Origin: an uncultured Bacillota bacterium
GTDB lineage: Bacteria > Bacillota_I > Bacilli_A > Erysipelotrichales > Erysipelotrichaceae
Assembly (NCBI GenBank): GCA_937919165.1
Contig: CALFPO010000080.1
Location: 1 to 24,186 of the forward strand
Direction: 5' to 3'
DNA length: 24,186 nucleotides
In this document: one piece after another, positions 14,481 through 22,328 of the stretch
How positions within the stretch are numbered: position 1 is the first letter of the stretch
Layout of the letters: the number at the start of each line of letters is the position of its first letter
Translations under genes and position numbers: made by a program
The notes under the pieces: generated by a model
The model's input: the letters and a program-made list of their open reading frames with translations, nothing else
Database searches by the model: none
What the model was told of the DNA's origin: nothing

Positions 14481-16124
14481 ATGGACAACGGAAAGATGAA
14501 ACAATCATTACTCATGGGAGCTCTGACGAGCTCTTTTGGAATTTTTGTTTCTAAGCTGCTTGGCCTTCTGTACTATTCTCCTTTGAGCTCGATTGCAGGC
14601 GAGGAGAACATGACCTTCTATTCGATTGTCTATACCTACTATGATCTGCTTCTGCAGGTATCATCAGCCGGCATTCCTTTTGCGATTGCAGCCTTGGTAT
14701 CGAAATATATGGCCAAGAAGGACTATAGGACCGTATTGCTGGTGAAGAAGCTTGGCACATCGATCGTCATGGCCCTTTCGGTATTTGTGGGACTGATCTT
14801 CATATTGCTGGCATCGCCATTGTCTTATCAGTCATTGGGAGCTTCTGCTCCAGCTGAAGATATAGAGAATCTCAGACTTCTGTTCTACATCTTGACCATA
14901 GCCGTCATAGTCGTTCCGTTTCTGTCATCGATCAGAGCCTATTGCCAAGGCCTGAAGCGTCTTGATATCTATGCCAGCTCACAGGTTCTGGAACAGTTTG
15001 TCAGAGTATTCTCGATCATCATCTTCTCTTGGCTTTTCGTCAAGATACTGAAGATGCACAATATCTGGGCTATCTATGTTGCTGTTGCCGCTGCATCTCT
15101 TGGCGCTATCGTAGCCTTATCGTTCACCAAATTCATGGGTCATAAGGATGAGCAGCGTGTCGAAGATCTGGCTGCCATTGCTGAAGGTGATTGCCTCTAC
15201 ACCAAGAAAGAGATTATCATCGAGATCTTGACGATCGGCATACCATATCTGATCTTCTCGTTCCTGGGTTCAGCTGGTCCGCTTGTCAATACAACCTTCT
15301 TCATGGACTATATGACCAAGATAAATGGTCCTGGAATCTATGAAAGCGCCAAGCTTTCATCCGGCATTCTGCAGGCAAACTGCGCAAAGCTTGCCAATAT
15401 TCCTTCAGTATTGGCCTTGGGCTTTGGCTCAGGCATGGTTCCGTATCTTTCGGAAGCTCTTGAAGATAGCGACAATCATCTCATCACCAGATATATCAAC
15501 CAGATACTGGATACCTGTACCTTCATTCTTGTGCCGATGATGATCATCTTTATCTTCTTTGCGAAGGACATCTATTTCATCATGTATGGCTCTACAAACC
15601 TTGAGTTGGGCAGCAGGCTGTTTGCTGTAAGCAACATCCAGACTTTCTTGGGCACCATTGCACCTGTCTTCTCGACCATCATGATGTCGCTTAAGCTCAG
15701 AAGGGAAGCGATCGTCACTCTGATCATCAGTTTCATCGCTAAGCTTGTGACCTTCTTTCCACTGGTCAGACTATATGGAACATATGGAATGATCTATTCG
15801 TCAGGCATCTACTATCTTCTGCAGATACTGATCTATTTCTATTTCTTGCGCATCAATTTCGGCACCGATGTCAAAGGCGCATCAAAGAGGCTGATACTGA
15901 TTACGTTGTGTTCATTGATTATGGTAGTTCCTGCCTATGTTTTGAATATGATCGTTCCTTTTGCCTACAATAGCCGCCTGATGGATATCGTCAGGATGGG
16001 AATGCTTGGAATATTCATGCTGGCGATATACTATATGGCAAGCATCCTGTTTGGCCTGATCCAGAAGATCTTCGAAATAAAAGAGCCTAGCATCAAGGCT
16101 CTAATCCGCAAATTTCGTTCTTAG
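14481..16124 (+). CDS. MurJ/SpoVB-type lipid flippase (MOP superfamily)
   Basis: 547 residues with about 14 membrane segments. N-terminus GALTSSFGIFVSKLLGLLYY and YSIVYTYYDLLLQVSSAGIPFA (split here as two parts) are typical of the SpoVB/YtgP group of the multidrug/oligosaccharidyl-lipid/polysaccharide exporters. In Bacillus YtgP is the MurJ that flips lipid II; others in the group export spore or polysaccharide intermediates, so the exact lipid is inferred. Shine-Dalgarno GAGGGAT lies just upstream, in the end of the lipoprotein gene. The last 24 bases overlap the end of convergent ispH, and the ispH terminator hairpin lies within this coding region. Confidence 0.88.
   Translation: MDNGKMKQSLLMGALTSSFGIFVSKLLGLLYYSPLSSIAGEENMTFYSIVYTYYDLLLQVSSAGIPFAIAALVSKYMAKKDYRTVLLVKKLGTSIVMALSVFVGLIFILLASPLSYQSLGASAPAEDIENLRLLFYILTIAVIVVPFLSSIRAYCQGLKRLDIYASSQVLEQFVRVFSIIIFSWLFVKILKMHNIWAIYVAVAAASLGAIVALSFTKFMGHKDEQRVEDLAAIAEGDCLYTKKEIIIEILTIGIPYLIFSFLGSAGPLVNTTFFMDYMTKINGPGIYESAKLSSGILQANCAKLANIPSVLALGFGSGMVPYLSEALEDSDNHLITRYINQILDTCTFILVPMMIIFIFFAKDIYFIMYGSTNLELGSRLFAVSNIQTFLGTIAPVFSTIMMSLKLRREAIVTLIISFIAKLVTFFPLVRLYGTYGMIYSSGIYYLLQILIYFYFLRINFGTDVKGASKRLILITLCSLIMVVPAYVLNMIVPFAYNSRLMDIVRMGMLGIFMLAIYYMASILFGLIQKIFEIKEPSIKALIRKFRS
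16075..16102 (-). terminator. Intrinsic terminator of ispH, inside the flippase coding region
   Basis: On the minus strand AGAGCCT (16102-16096), loop TGATGCT, AGGCTCT (16088-16082), then TTTATTT. Seven-bp stem. The ispH stop TAG (16103-16101) overlaps its left arm. On the plus strand the hairpin is followed by AATCCGC, with no T tract, so it should not stop flippase transcription. Confidence 0.7.
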
Positions 16125-16970
16125 AAAATCGATCACTTCTTCGATCAGCTTCGGTGGAGTCGAGGCTCCAGCCGTAACATATATCTTTTCGGTATTCTTC
16201 AGATCCTTGGCGTCGATATCCTGATAGCTCTGGATGAGGAATACTTTTTTTATGCCCTTGCTTAGGGCAATATCGACAAGCTTGGAGGTGTTGTTGGATT
16301 TCTGGTCACCGACCACATACAGCAGATCACAGTCGTTCAGCTCGCTGATGGCGTTCTGCCTTGATGATGTGGCATTGCATATCTCTTTTTCGATCAGCAG
16401 GGCAGGATACTTCTTCTTGGCTTTATCGATGAGATCCTTGAGTTCAAGATATGACATGGTTGTCTGATTGGTCATGAAGATCTTATCGTTGTCTATCGAT
16501 AGGCTTTCAAGATCGCTTTCGCAGGATATCAGGTGAATCTTTTCCGAAATGGAAAGGACCGCTTCAGCTTCGGGATGCCTTTTCTTGCCGAAGTAGATGA
16601 CATCATATCCCTTGCTTAGATATTCCTTGATGATGTCCTGTGTCTTGAGCACATCGACGCATGTTGCATCTACATATCTTAATCCTTTGCGGATGGCTTT
16701 TTTCTTGATTTCATCGCTGATGCCATGGGCTGTAAAGATGACAATGCCTTCATCGATATCGTCGAGCAGCTCGCTTTTGCTTCTGATGGAATCATCAAGA
16801 GTGATGATGCCTAGGCCTTCAAGTTCCTCTGAGACAAAGGCATTGTGCACCAGCATGCCCAGCACATAGATCTTGTCGTCGGGATGCTCGGCTCTGGTCT
16901 TCTTGGCAAGCTTTATGGCATTTATGACGCCTTTGCAGTATCCGCTTGGAACAACTTTCTTAATTTCCAT
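16101..16970 (-). CDS. ispH: 4-hydroxy-3-methylbut-2-enyl diphosphate reductase
   Basis: Last enzyme of the MEP isoprenoid pathway, making IPP and DMAPP; needs a 4Fe-4S cluster. 289 residues. Cluster cysteines Cys12 (SGYCKGV), Cys104 (DATCVDV) and Cys198 (EICNAT) are all present, as are the substrate residues His42 (LVHN), His82 (TAHG), His132 and Glu134 (KRHPEAE), Thr171 (NQTT) and the SNNTSKL motif. Start ATG 16970 is preferred over a longer frame to 17147: it matches the family N-terminus and a TATAAT ends exactly six bases before it, predicting a message that starts on the A of ATG. No Shine-Dalgarno. Divergent from the cshB-like gene, as neighbours in Bacillus too. Confidence 0.97.
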   Translation of the reverse strand: MEIKKVVPSGYCKGVINAIKLAKKTRAEHPDDKIYVLGMLVHNAFVSEELEGLGIITLDDSIRSKSELLDDIDEGIVIFTAHGISDEIKKKAIRKGLRYVDATCVDVLKTQDIIKEYLSKGYDVIYFGKKRHPEAEAVLSISEKIHLISCESDLESLSIDNDKIFMTNQTTMSYLELKDLIDKAKKKYPALLIEKEICNATSSRQNAISELNDCDLLYVVGDQKSNNTSKLVDIALSKGIKKVFLIQSYQDIDAKDLKNTEKIYVTAGASTPPKLIEEVIDFLRTKFAD

Positions 16971-17004
16971 AAGTTCATTATACATTATGTTAAAATAGTC
17001 CTGT
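16971..17004. promoter_or_regulatory. Bidirectional promoter between ispH and the helicase gene, both predicted leaderless
   Basis: Minus strand: TATAAT at 16982-16977, predicted start at 16970 (A of the ispH ATG). Plus strand: extended -10 TGTTAAAAT with hexamer 16991-16996, predicted start at 17003, two bases before ATG 17005. The two -10 boxes are eight bases apart. Neither gene has a Shine-Dalgarno. The design closely matches 4363-4397. Confidence 0.65.
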
Positions 17005-18342
17005 ATGAATAAGAATCTTAAGGAAACTACTCGCCAGTTCATTGAACTGAATGGCTTTGATGAGCTTACAGCAGTACAGAACGAAGTACTGAAATATGCT
17101 TCAACGCATAAAGACGTGATTGCGCTTTCCAAGACCGGAACAGGCAAGACGCATGCCTACCTTATTCCTGTAATGGAGATGATAAACCCATTGTCGGACA
17201 AGACCCAGGTCGTCATTTCCTTGCCTACAAGAGAGCTGGCCTATCAGGTATACCAGAACTGCAAGGTTATGAACGAGGTCTACAAGGACCTGCGCATCCA
17301 GCTGCTTTCTGGCGGCATCGACAAGAAGAAGAGCGCCGAGAAACTCGACAAGACTCCACATATCGTCATCGGCACGCCAGGCAGAATCAAAGACCTGTTC
17401 CTTTCTAACGACCTCCGTGTCGATTTTGTGCAGATGTTTGTCATCGATGAGGCAGATATGACTCTGGAATACGGCTTCCTGGAGGATATTGATATTGTCT
17501 TCTCCAGAATGGTGAAGGATCCTCAGGTTCTCTGCTTCTCTGCCACCTTCCCAGAAGAACTGGCGGTTTTCGTCAAGAAATATCTGAACAACCCTAAGAC
17601 CATCAAGGTTGAAGACAAGAAGAGAGACCCACGCATTCGTCATGTCCTTGTCAACTGTAAGCACAAGGAATACAAGGAAGCGCTCTATGATATCCTGGGT
17701 GGCTTCAAGCCATATGTATGCTTGATCTTCGCCAATAGTCGAGATGAGGCCGATGAAGCCTATGAATACCTGAGCGAAAAGGGCATCAAAGCTTTGCTGC
17801 TGCATGGTGGACTAGATTCAAGAACCCGCCAGAAGGCCATCAAGGACCTTCAGGCCAAGAAATATACCTATGTCATCGCATCCGATGTGGCATCACGCGG
17901 CATCGATATCGATGGCATCAGCCATGTCGTATCGATGGGCTTGCCTCAGGAACTCCATTTCTATATGCATCGTGCTGGCCGTACCGGACGAAACCAGAAG
18001 GATGGAACATGCTACCTGCTGTATAAGGAAAGTGATCTGCCAAACATCAGACTTCTGAACAAGAAAGGCATCAACTTCACCGCTAAAGAATTCAAGCGTG
18101 GCGTATGGAAGGAAGCCAACAATCCTACCAAGAAGAAGCAGATAAAGGTTGATCTTGAGGACAAGGAGATCATCAAGACTCTCTATCGCAAGAACGAAAA
18201 GGTCAAGCCAAACTACAAGAAGAAGAAGAATGAAGAGCTTGAAAGAATCAAGCGCAAGAAGAGAAGAGAATTCATTCAGGCCAAGATAAAAGAAGAAAGA
18301 AAAGAAAGATACAAGCAGAAGCAACGCGAAAAATATGATTAA
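17005..18342 (+). CDS. cshB: DEAD-box RNA helicase, CshB-like
   Basis: ATP-dependent RNA helicase, 445 residues. Motif order: Q-motif region (FDELTAVQNEVL), Walker A SKTGTGKT (42-49), PTRELA, GTPGR, DEAD (148-151), SAT (179-181), and in the second RecA domain ASDVASRGIDI and HRAGRTGR (322-329). After about residue 365 a very basic Lys/Arg-rich helix of about 80 residues follows, suited to binding RNA. CshB in Bacillus acts in cold shock and ribosome assembly and sits near ispH, supporting the name. Start ATG 17005 has no Shine-Dalgarno and fits a leaderless message. Its end (ATGATTAA) overlaps rimO by eight bases. Confidence 0.92.
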   Translation: MNKNLKETTRQFIELNGFDELTAVQNEVLKYASTHKDVIALSKTGTGKTHAYLIPVMEMINPLSDKTQVVISLPTRELAYQVYQNCKVMNEVYKDLRIQLLSGGIDKKKSAEKLDKTPHIVIGTPGRIKDLFLSNDLRVDFVQMFVIDEADMTLEYGFLEDIDIVFSRMVKDPQVLCFSATFPEELAVFVKKYLNNPKTIKVEDKKRDPRIRHVLVNCKHKEYKEALYDILGGFKPYVCLIFANSRDEADEAYEYLSEKGIKALLLHGGLDSRTRQKAIKDLQAKKYTYVIASDVASRGIDIDGISHVVSMGLPQELHFYMHRAGRTGRNQKDGTCYLLYKESDLPNIRLLNKKGINFTAKEFKRGVWKEANNPTKKKQIKVDLEDKEIIKTLYRKNEKVKPNYKKKKNEELERIKRKKRREFIQAKIKEERKERYKQKQREKYD

Positions 18343-19642
18343 AGTCGGTTTCGTCTCTTTGGGCTGTGCCAAGAATCTTGTCGATAGCGAAAACATCATC
18401 GGATTGTTCGATGACCCGTTTTTTGCGTACGAAAGTGATCTCAGAAGATGCGATGCCATTGTGATCAATACCTGCGGATTCATCTTGAGCGCCAAGGAGG
18501 AAGCAATCGATACCATTCTGGAGATTGCCGAATACAAGGAAGATAGGCTCAAGAAATTGATTGTGACAGGCTGTTTTGTGCAGCGCTATTTTGAGGATTG
18601 CCTCAAGGAATTCCCGGAAGTAGACCTCTTTGTGAAGATCGAAGATTATCATCTGCTTCCTGAGATGCTTTCAAAGCTTTTTGACCACAGATTCATTCAT
18701 GCCTATGGCAAGAACCGCAAACTGGCCAACAGTTCATATACAGCCTATCTGAAGATTTCCGATGGCTGCGACAATCGCTGTGCCTATTGTGCCATCCCTT
18801 TGATCAGAGGCAATTGCCGCTCATATACAATCGAGGATAATGTTGAAGAGGCCAGACGCCTTCTTGAACTTGGCGTCAAGGAACTCAACGTAGTAGCTCA
18901 GGATACGACATACTATGGCCATGACCTATATGGCCATTTTGCCCTTAAGGATCTGATCAGAGAACTGGATAAGCTTGACTTCACCTGGATCAGAATTCTC
19001 TATATGTATCCTGATGAGATTGAAGAAGAATTGCTTGTGGCGATGAAGGAATGCAAGAGAGTGATTCCATATTTCGATATCCCTGTTCAGTACGGCAATG
19101 ATAGGATACTTGAATATATGAACAGAAGGGGAAGCGTCAAGCTGATCAAGGAAAAGATTGACATGATCAGAAGCTATTTCCCTGATGCAGTCATCAGGAC
19201 AACCATGATTGTGGGTTTTCCGTATGAGAACGAAGAAACCTTCAATGATACTCTTGAGTTTGTGAAGGACATCAGGTTCGATTCCTTGGGCGCCTTTACT
19301 TTCTCCAACGAAGAAGATACCAAGGCCTATGAAATGGATGAGCAGGTTGATGAAAAGGATAAGGACATAAGGTATGGTCAGCTGATGGAAGTGCAGCAGG
19401 CCATAGCCAAAGAAAAGAATGAGGAGCGGATTGGCAAGACATACAAGACGCTTATCGAAAGGCACGAAGAACTCTTTGGAAGATTTGTCGGACGTACCTA
19501 TATGTCGGCACCGGATGGCATTGATGGAGTGGTATACATCAAGGATGATGAAGATCTGAAGATCGGAGAATTCTATGATGCAGAGATTACAGGATGCAAG
19601 GATTATGACTTGCTTGGTATAATTAAGAAAAACGAGGAATAA
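18335..19642 (+). CDS. rimO: Ribosomal protein S12 methylthiotransferase
   Basis: Radical-SAM methylthiotransferase that adds a methylthio group to an aspartate of ribosomal protein S12. 435 residues. N-terminal domain cysteines Cys11 (SLGCAKNLVDSE, the RimO-type opening), Cys47 and Cys80 bind one 4Fe-4S cluster; Cys145, Cys149 and Cys152 (CDNRCAYC) bind the radical-SAM cluster; a C-terminal TRAM domain spans about 370-432. The opening SLGCAKNLVDSE separates RimO from MiaB and MtaB. Bacillus subtilis lacks RimO, so this marks a difference from that model. Coupled to the helicase by an eight-base overlap. Its last codons hold a promoter for the next operon. Confidence 0.95.
   Translation: MIKVGFVSLGCAKNLVDSENIIGLFDDPFFAYESDLRRCDAIVINTCGFILSAKEEAIDTILEIAEYKEDRLKKLIVTGCFVQRYFEDCLKEFPEVDLFVKIEDYHLLPEMLSKLFDHRFIHAYGKNRKLANSSYTAYLKISDGCDNRCAYCAIPLIRGNCRSYTIEDNVEEARRLLELGVKELNVVAQDTTYYGHDLYGHFALKDLIRELDKLDFTWIRILYMYPDEIEEELLVAMKECKRVIPYFDIPVQYGNDRILEYMNRRGSVKLIKEKIDMIRSYFPDAVIRTTMIVGFPYENEETFNDTLEFVKDIRFDSLGAFTFSNEEDTKAYEMDEQVDEKDKDIRYGQLMEVQQAIAKEKNEERIGKTYKTLIERHEELFGRFVGRTYMSAPDGIDGVVYIKDDEDLKIGEFYDAEITGCKDYDLLGIIKKNEE
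19615..19623 (+). promoter_or_regulatory. Extended -10 promoter for the sugar-kinase operon, inside rimO
   Basis: TGGTATAAT is a perfect extended -10. Predicted start about 19630, leader about 16 bases with Shine-Dalgarno GAGGA (19634-19638) before ATG 19646. It overlaps the last coding codons of rimO. Confidence 0.6.
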
Positions 19643-19645
19643 TTT

Positions 19646-20551
19646 ATGAAATACTATGTAGGAATTGATTTGGGCGGCACTAACGTCCGCATCTGCAAGG
19701 TTGATGAGGAAGGAAAGATTGTTCAGGACGTCATTTCTGAATCGCATGGTCTGGAAGGACCTGAGATCATCGAGAAGAATATCCTGAATCTTCTGGAACA
19801 GTTCGATCTGAGTGATGTCTCAGGCATCGGTCTGGCCATTCCTGGACCTGTAGATGGACAAAGGAATGTCATCAGCCAGGCTACCAACATTCCAGGCTGC
19901 GAAGACTATCCATTTGCGGACAATATGGAAAAGAAGACCGGCGTCAAGGTCTATCTTGACAATGATGCCAATGTGGCAGGCCTGGCAGAAGCGGTGTTGG
20001 GAGCAGGAAAGGGCTACAACAGCATCTACTTCCTTACCCATTCGACCGGTATCGGCGGAGCTTTGGTCATCAATGGCAAGGTTATTTCAGGACACAAGGG
20101 ATACGCTGGCGAAGTAGCCAATGTCATCGTTGATCCAGAGGCCAAGCAATATGACCACTACAAGCATCTGAACAAAGGCGGCGTTGAATCGGTTGCTTCA
20201 GGCATTGCGCTTTCCCTTATCGGCAAGGAGAAGATCGGCGAAGAGGCCGACACCGCCAGAAAGCTGTTTGAGCTGGCTAGAAAGGGCGATGAAAGAGCAT
20301 TGCCTATCATCGACAAGATGGCCAAGGACTTTGCGACCTGTCTGGCAGATATCGCTGCCATCTGCGCACCTGATGCGTTTGTCATAGGCGGAGGATGTTC
20401 TCATTCATCTGATGTCTATTTCGATCTTCTGAAGAAATACTATCTGAGCATGGCTCATCCAGGAATGAGGGATGTACCGATATTGAAGGCCAGCCTGTCT
20501 GAACCAGGTGTTCTGGGTGCGGCCATGATGGCAAGATCGCGTGAGGAATAA
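19646..20551 (+). CDS. ROK-family sugar kinase lacking the zinc motif
   Basis: 301 residues, ROK fold. Phosphate loop DLGGTN (8-13), IPGPVD, catalytic region DNDAN (105-109, Asp107) and STGIGGAL (133-140) are intact, so kinase activity is likely; the typical substrate in this family is glucose or an amino sugar. The usual zinc-binding stretch after GYAGE (152-156), normally GxGH plus CxCGxxGCxE, is replaced by residues 157-182 with no cysteine and no histidine in the GH place (GEVANV). So it belongs to a zinc-free subgroup and substrate assignment as glucokinase is uncertain. Start ATG has GAGGA upstream. The next kinase starts three bases after its stop. Confidence 0.88.
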   Translation: MKYYVGIDLGGTNVRICKVDEEGKIVQDVISESHGLEGPEIIEKNILNLLEQFDLSDVSGIGLAIPGPVDGQRNVISQATNIPGCEDYPFADNMEKKTGVKVYLDNDANVAGLAEAVLGAGKGYNSIYFLTHSTGIGGALVINGKVISGHKGYAGEVANVIVDPEAKQYDHYKHLNKGGVESVASGIALSLIGKEKIGEEADTARKLFELARKGDERALPIIDKMAKDFATCLADIAAICAPDAFVIGGGCSHSSDVYFDLLKKYYLSMAHPGMRDVPILKASLSEPGVLGAAMMARSREE

Positions 20552-20554
20552 ACC

Positions 20555-21832
20555 ATGAAATATCAGGAATTGCGCAATTACATCATTGAGGGCAAAGCTG
20601 ATGAAGCAATCGCCAATGTCATCTGCAGCAATGATGTCGAAGAGGAGAAGAAGAGATATCTGAAGCTTCTTGATGATGCTGTAGAGCTTTATGGCGATGG
20701 CGAGTATCGTTTCATATCTTCGCCAGGAAGAAGCGAAATCGGCGGAAACCATACCGACCATCAGCATGGCCATGTCGTGGCAGCTGGACTGAATATCGAC
20801 AATCTTTGTGTCGCTAAACGCAATGGTGACATGATCGTCAACTACAAGGATCCAAAATTCAATCTTTATCCAGTCGATCTCAATGATCTGAGTGCTCATG
20901 AAGATGAGATAAACAGTGGCAGATCGCTTATCAGGGGCATAGCTGGACTATGCAAGGAAAGAGGCTATGAGATTGGTGGTTTCGATTGCCTATGCGATTC
21001 CAGAGTCCTGACCGGTTCAGGAATATCTTCGAGTGCCTGCTTTGAGGTCATGCTTGCACAGGTCATCAACGTTCTCTATAACGACGAGAAGATCGACAAG
21101 GTGACAAAAGCCATTGTTGGCCAGAAGGCTGAGAATATCTATTATGGCAAGCCAAGCGGACTGCTTGACCAGATGGCCATCTCTTGTGGAGGATTCACAA
21201 CCATCGATTTCAAGGATCCTTCAGATCCTGTGATCGAATCGCTGGAGTTCTCATTCAACGACTATGGCTATGAACTGGTGCTGGTCAATACCAAGGGCGA
21301 CCATTCTGACCTGTCCCATGAATATGCAGCTGTACCTAGCGAAATGAAGGAAGTTGCCCATTGCCTGAATGTCGAGTATCTGGCTGATTCCAGCAAGGAA
21401 GAGTTCATGAAGAATCTGAAGACAATCAGGGAAACCGTCAAGAACGATAGAGGCATCCTTAGGGCCTTCCATTTCTTTAATGAGGATGCTAGAGCAATAG
21501 AGGAAAGGGAAGCCATCAAGGCAAAGGATATCGATAGGCTATTGAAGCTCATCAGAGAATCTGGCAGATCATCATATGAATATCTGCAGAATGTCTATCC
21601 TGCAAGCAGACCTTCAAGCCAGTCTTTGGCTATCGGCCTTGCCGTGGCAGATGATTTCCTGAAGGATGATGGAGCATATCGTGTCCATGGCGGCGGTTTC
21701 GAGGGAACAATACAGGCTATCGTTCCTGTCGCAAGGCTAGATGAATTCAAAGATATGATGAAGACTGTATTCGGCGATGACTGCATCCTTTCGGTAAAGG
21801 TCAGAAACGTCGGAACATGCACAGTGATATAG
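20555..21832 (+). CDS. GHMP kinase, galactokinase-like variant
   Basis: 425 residues. All three GHMP kinase motifs are present: the galactokinase box (58-72, GRSEIGGNHTDHQHG), the ATP loop TGSGISSSA (153-161) and HGGGFEG (378-384); likely base Asp205 in GLLDQM. The galactokinase box differs from the classical GRVNxIGEHTDYNxG in Asn for Glu and His for Tyr, residues near the sugar. An extra N-terminal helical region of about 45 residues precedes the core, making it longer than the usual about 390. This variant occurs in several gut Bacillota, as I recall, and is usually labelled galactokinase; the true sugar is open. Co-transcribed with the ROK kinase. No galT or galE nearby. Confidence 0.85.
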   Translation: MKYQELRNYIIEGKADEAIANVICSNDVEEEKKRYLKLLDDAVELYGDGEYRFISSPGRSEIGGNHTDHQHGHVVAAGLNIDNLCVAKRNGDMIVNYKDPKFNLYPVDLNDLSAHEDEINSGRSLIRGIAGLCKERGYEIGGFDCLCDSRVLTGSGISSSACFEVMLAQVINVLYNDEKIDKVTKAIVGQKAENIYYGKPSGLLDQMAISCGGFTTIDFKDPSDPVIESLEFSFNDYGYELVLVNTKGDHSDLSHEYAAVPSEMKEVAHCLNVEYLADSSKEEFMKNLKTIRETVKNDRGILRAFHFFNEDARAIEEREAIKAKDIDRLLKLIRESGRSSYEYLQNVYPASRPSSQSLAIGLAVADDFLKDDGAYRVHGGGFEGTIQAIVPVARLDEFKDMMKTVFGDDCILSVKVRNVGTCTVI

Positions 21833-21849
21833 CAATGGAGAGAAAGAAT

Positions 21850-22242
21850 ATGCAGGAAGTATTTGATTTTCTGAAGGAATGCGGCACCTACTATCTTGCG
21901 AGCGTTGAGGATGATCAGCCAAGAGTAAGACCATTCGGCACTATCGATATGTTTGAAGGCAAACTGTATATCCAGACCGGCAAGGTCAAGAATGTATCAA
22001 AACAGCTTCATGACAACCCTAAGGCCGAGATTTGTGCCTTCAAGGATGGCAAGTGGCTAAGGATTGCCTGCAGGCTGATAGAGGACGATAGGATGGAGGC
22101 CAGGGAGCATATGTTAAAGGCCTATCCATCGCTTCAGAACATGTATAAGGCTGATGATGGAAATACCGAAGTGTTCTATATGGAAGATGCGGTTGCGGTA
22201 TTCTCATCATTCACAAGCGAAGCTAAGACAATCAGATTCTGA
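21850..22242 (+). CDS. Pyridoxamine 5'-phosphate oxidase-like flavin-binding protein
   Basis: 130 residues, single split-barrel domain of the pyridoxamine phosphate oxidase-like superfamily, which usually binds FMN or F420. Typical stretches: YYLASVEDDQPRVRPFG (strand pair), KLYIQTGKVKNVSKQL and AEICAFKDGKWLRIACRL. True PdxH is about 200 residues, so this is a small relative of unknown substrate. The ATG at 21850 is preferred: GGAG lies nine bases upstream; in-frame ATGs at 21817 and 21835 lie in or next to the galK-like end. Probably the last gene of the sugar-kinase operon. The stop TGA (22240-22242) lies inside the terminator. Confidence 0.87.
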   Translation: MQEVFDFLKECGTYYLASVEDDQPRVRPFGTIDMFEGKLYIQTGKVKNVSKQLHDNPKAEICAFKDGKWLRIACRLIEDDRMEAREHMLKAYPSLQNMYKADDGNTEVFYMEDAVAVFSSFTSEAKTIRF

Positions 22243-22254
22243 TTGTCTTTTTTT
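22226..22254 (+). terminator. Intrinsic terminator overlapping the stop of the 21850 gene
   Basis: AGACAATCAG (22226-22235), loop ATT, CTGATTGTCT (22239-22248), then TTTTTT. Ten-bp perfect stem. The stop codon is in the right arm and the left arm is all coding. Confidence 0.93.
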
Positions 22255-22306
22255 GAATGATGAATGTGGTCATAACGTCGGGCTTTTTTTACGCGATGAA
22301 TAAAGC

Positions 22307-22328
22307 TATAATTTAGTTAGAGGTAGAT
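22307..22328 (+). promoter_or_regulatory. Predicted -10 and Shine-Dalgarno for the DUF2779 gene
   Basis: TATAAT at 22307-22312; predicted start about 22319, giving a leader of about ten bases (AGAGGTAGAT) that is nearly all Shine-Dalgarno. No good -35; the expected place is a T run (22284-22290). Confidence 0.55.

Noticed and set aside
15341..15362. Inverted repeat ATGAAAGC...GCTTTCAT resembling a catabolite (cre) site
   Set aside because: It lies deep inside the flippase coding region, has a five-base spacer that does not fit the cre consensus, and its bases are explained by codons.
16971..17147. N-terminal extension of ispH upstream of ATG 16970
   Set aside because: The added residues do not match IspH, overlap the divergent helicase gene and lie upstream of the predicted transcription start.
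17101..17805. 234-codon minus-strand frame opposite the helicase gene
   Set aside because: Shadow of a well-matched DEAD-box gene; no Shine-Dalgarno, promoter or domain.
18926..19747. 273-codon minus-strand frame opposite rimO
   Set aside because: Covers conserved RimO sequence and crosses the start of the next gene; no independent coding evidence.
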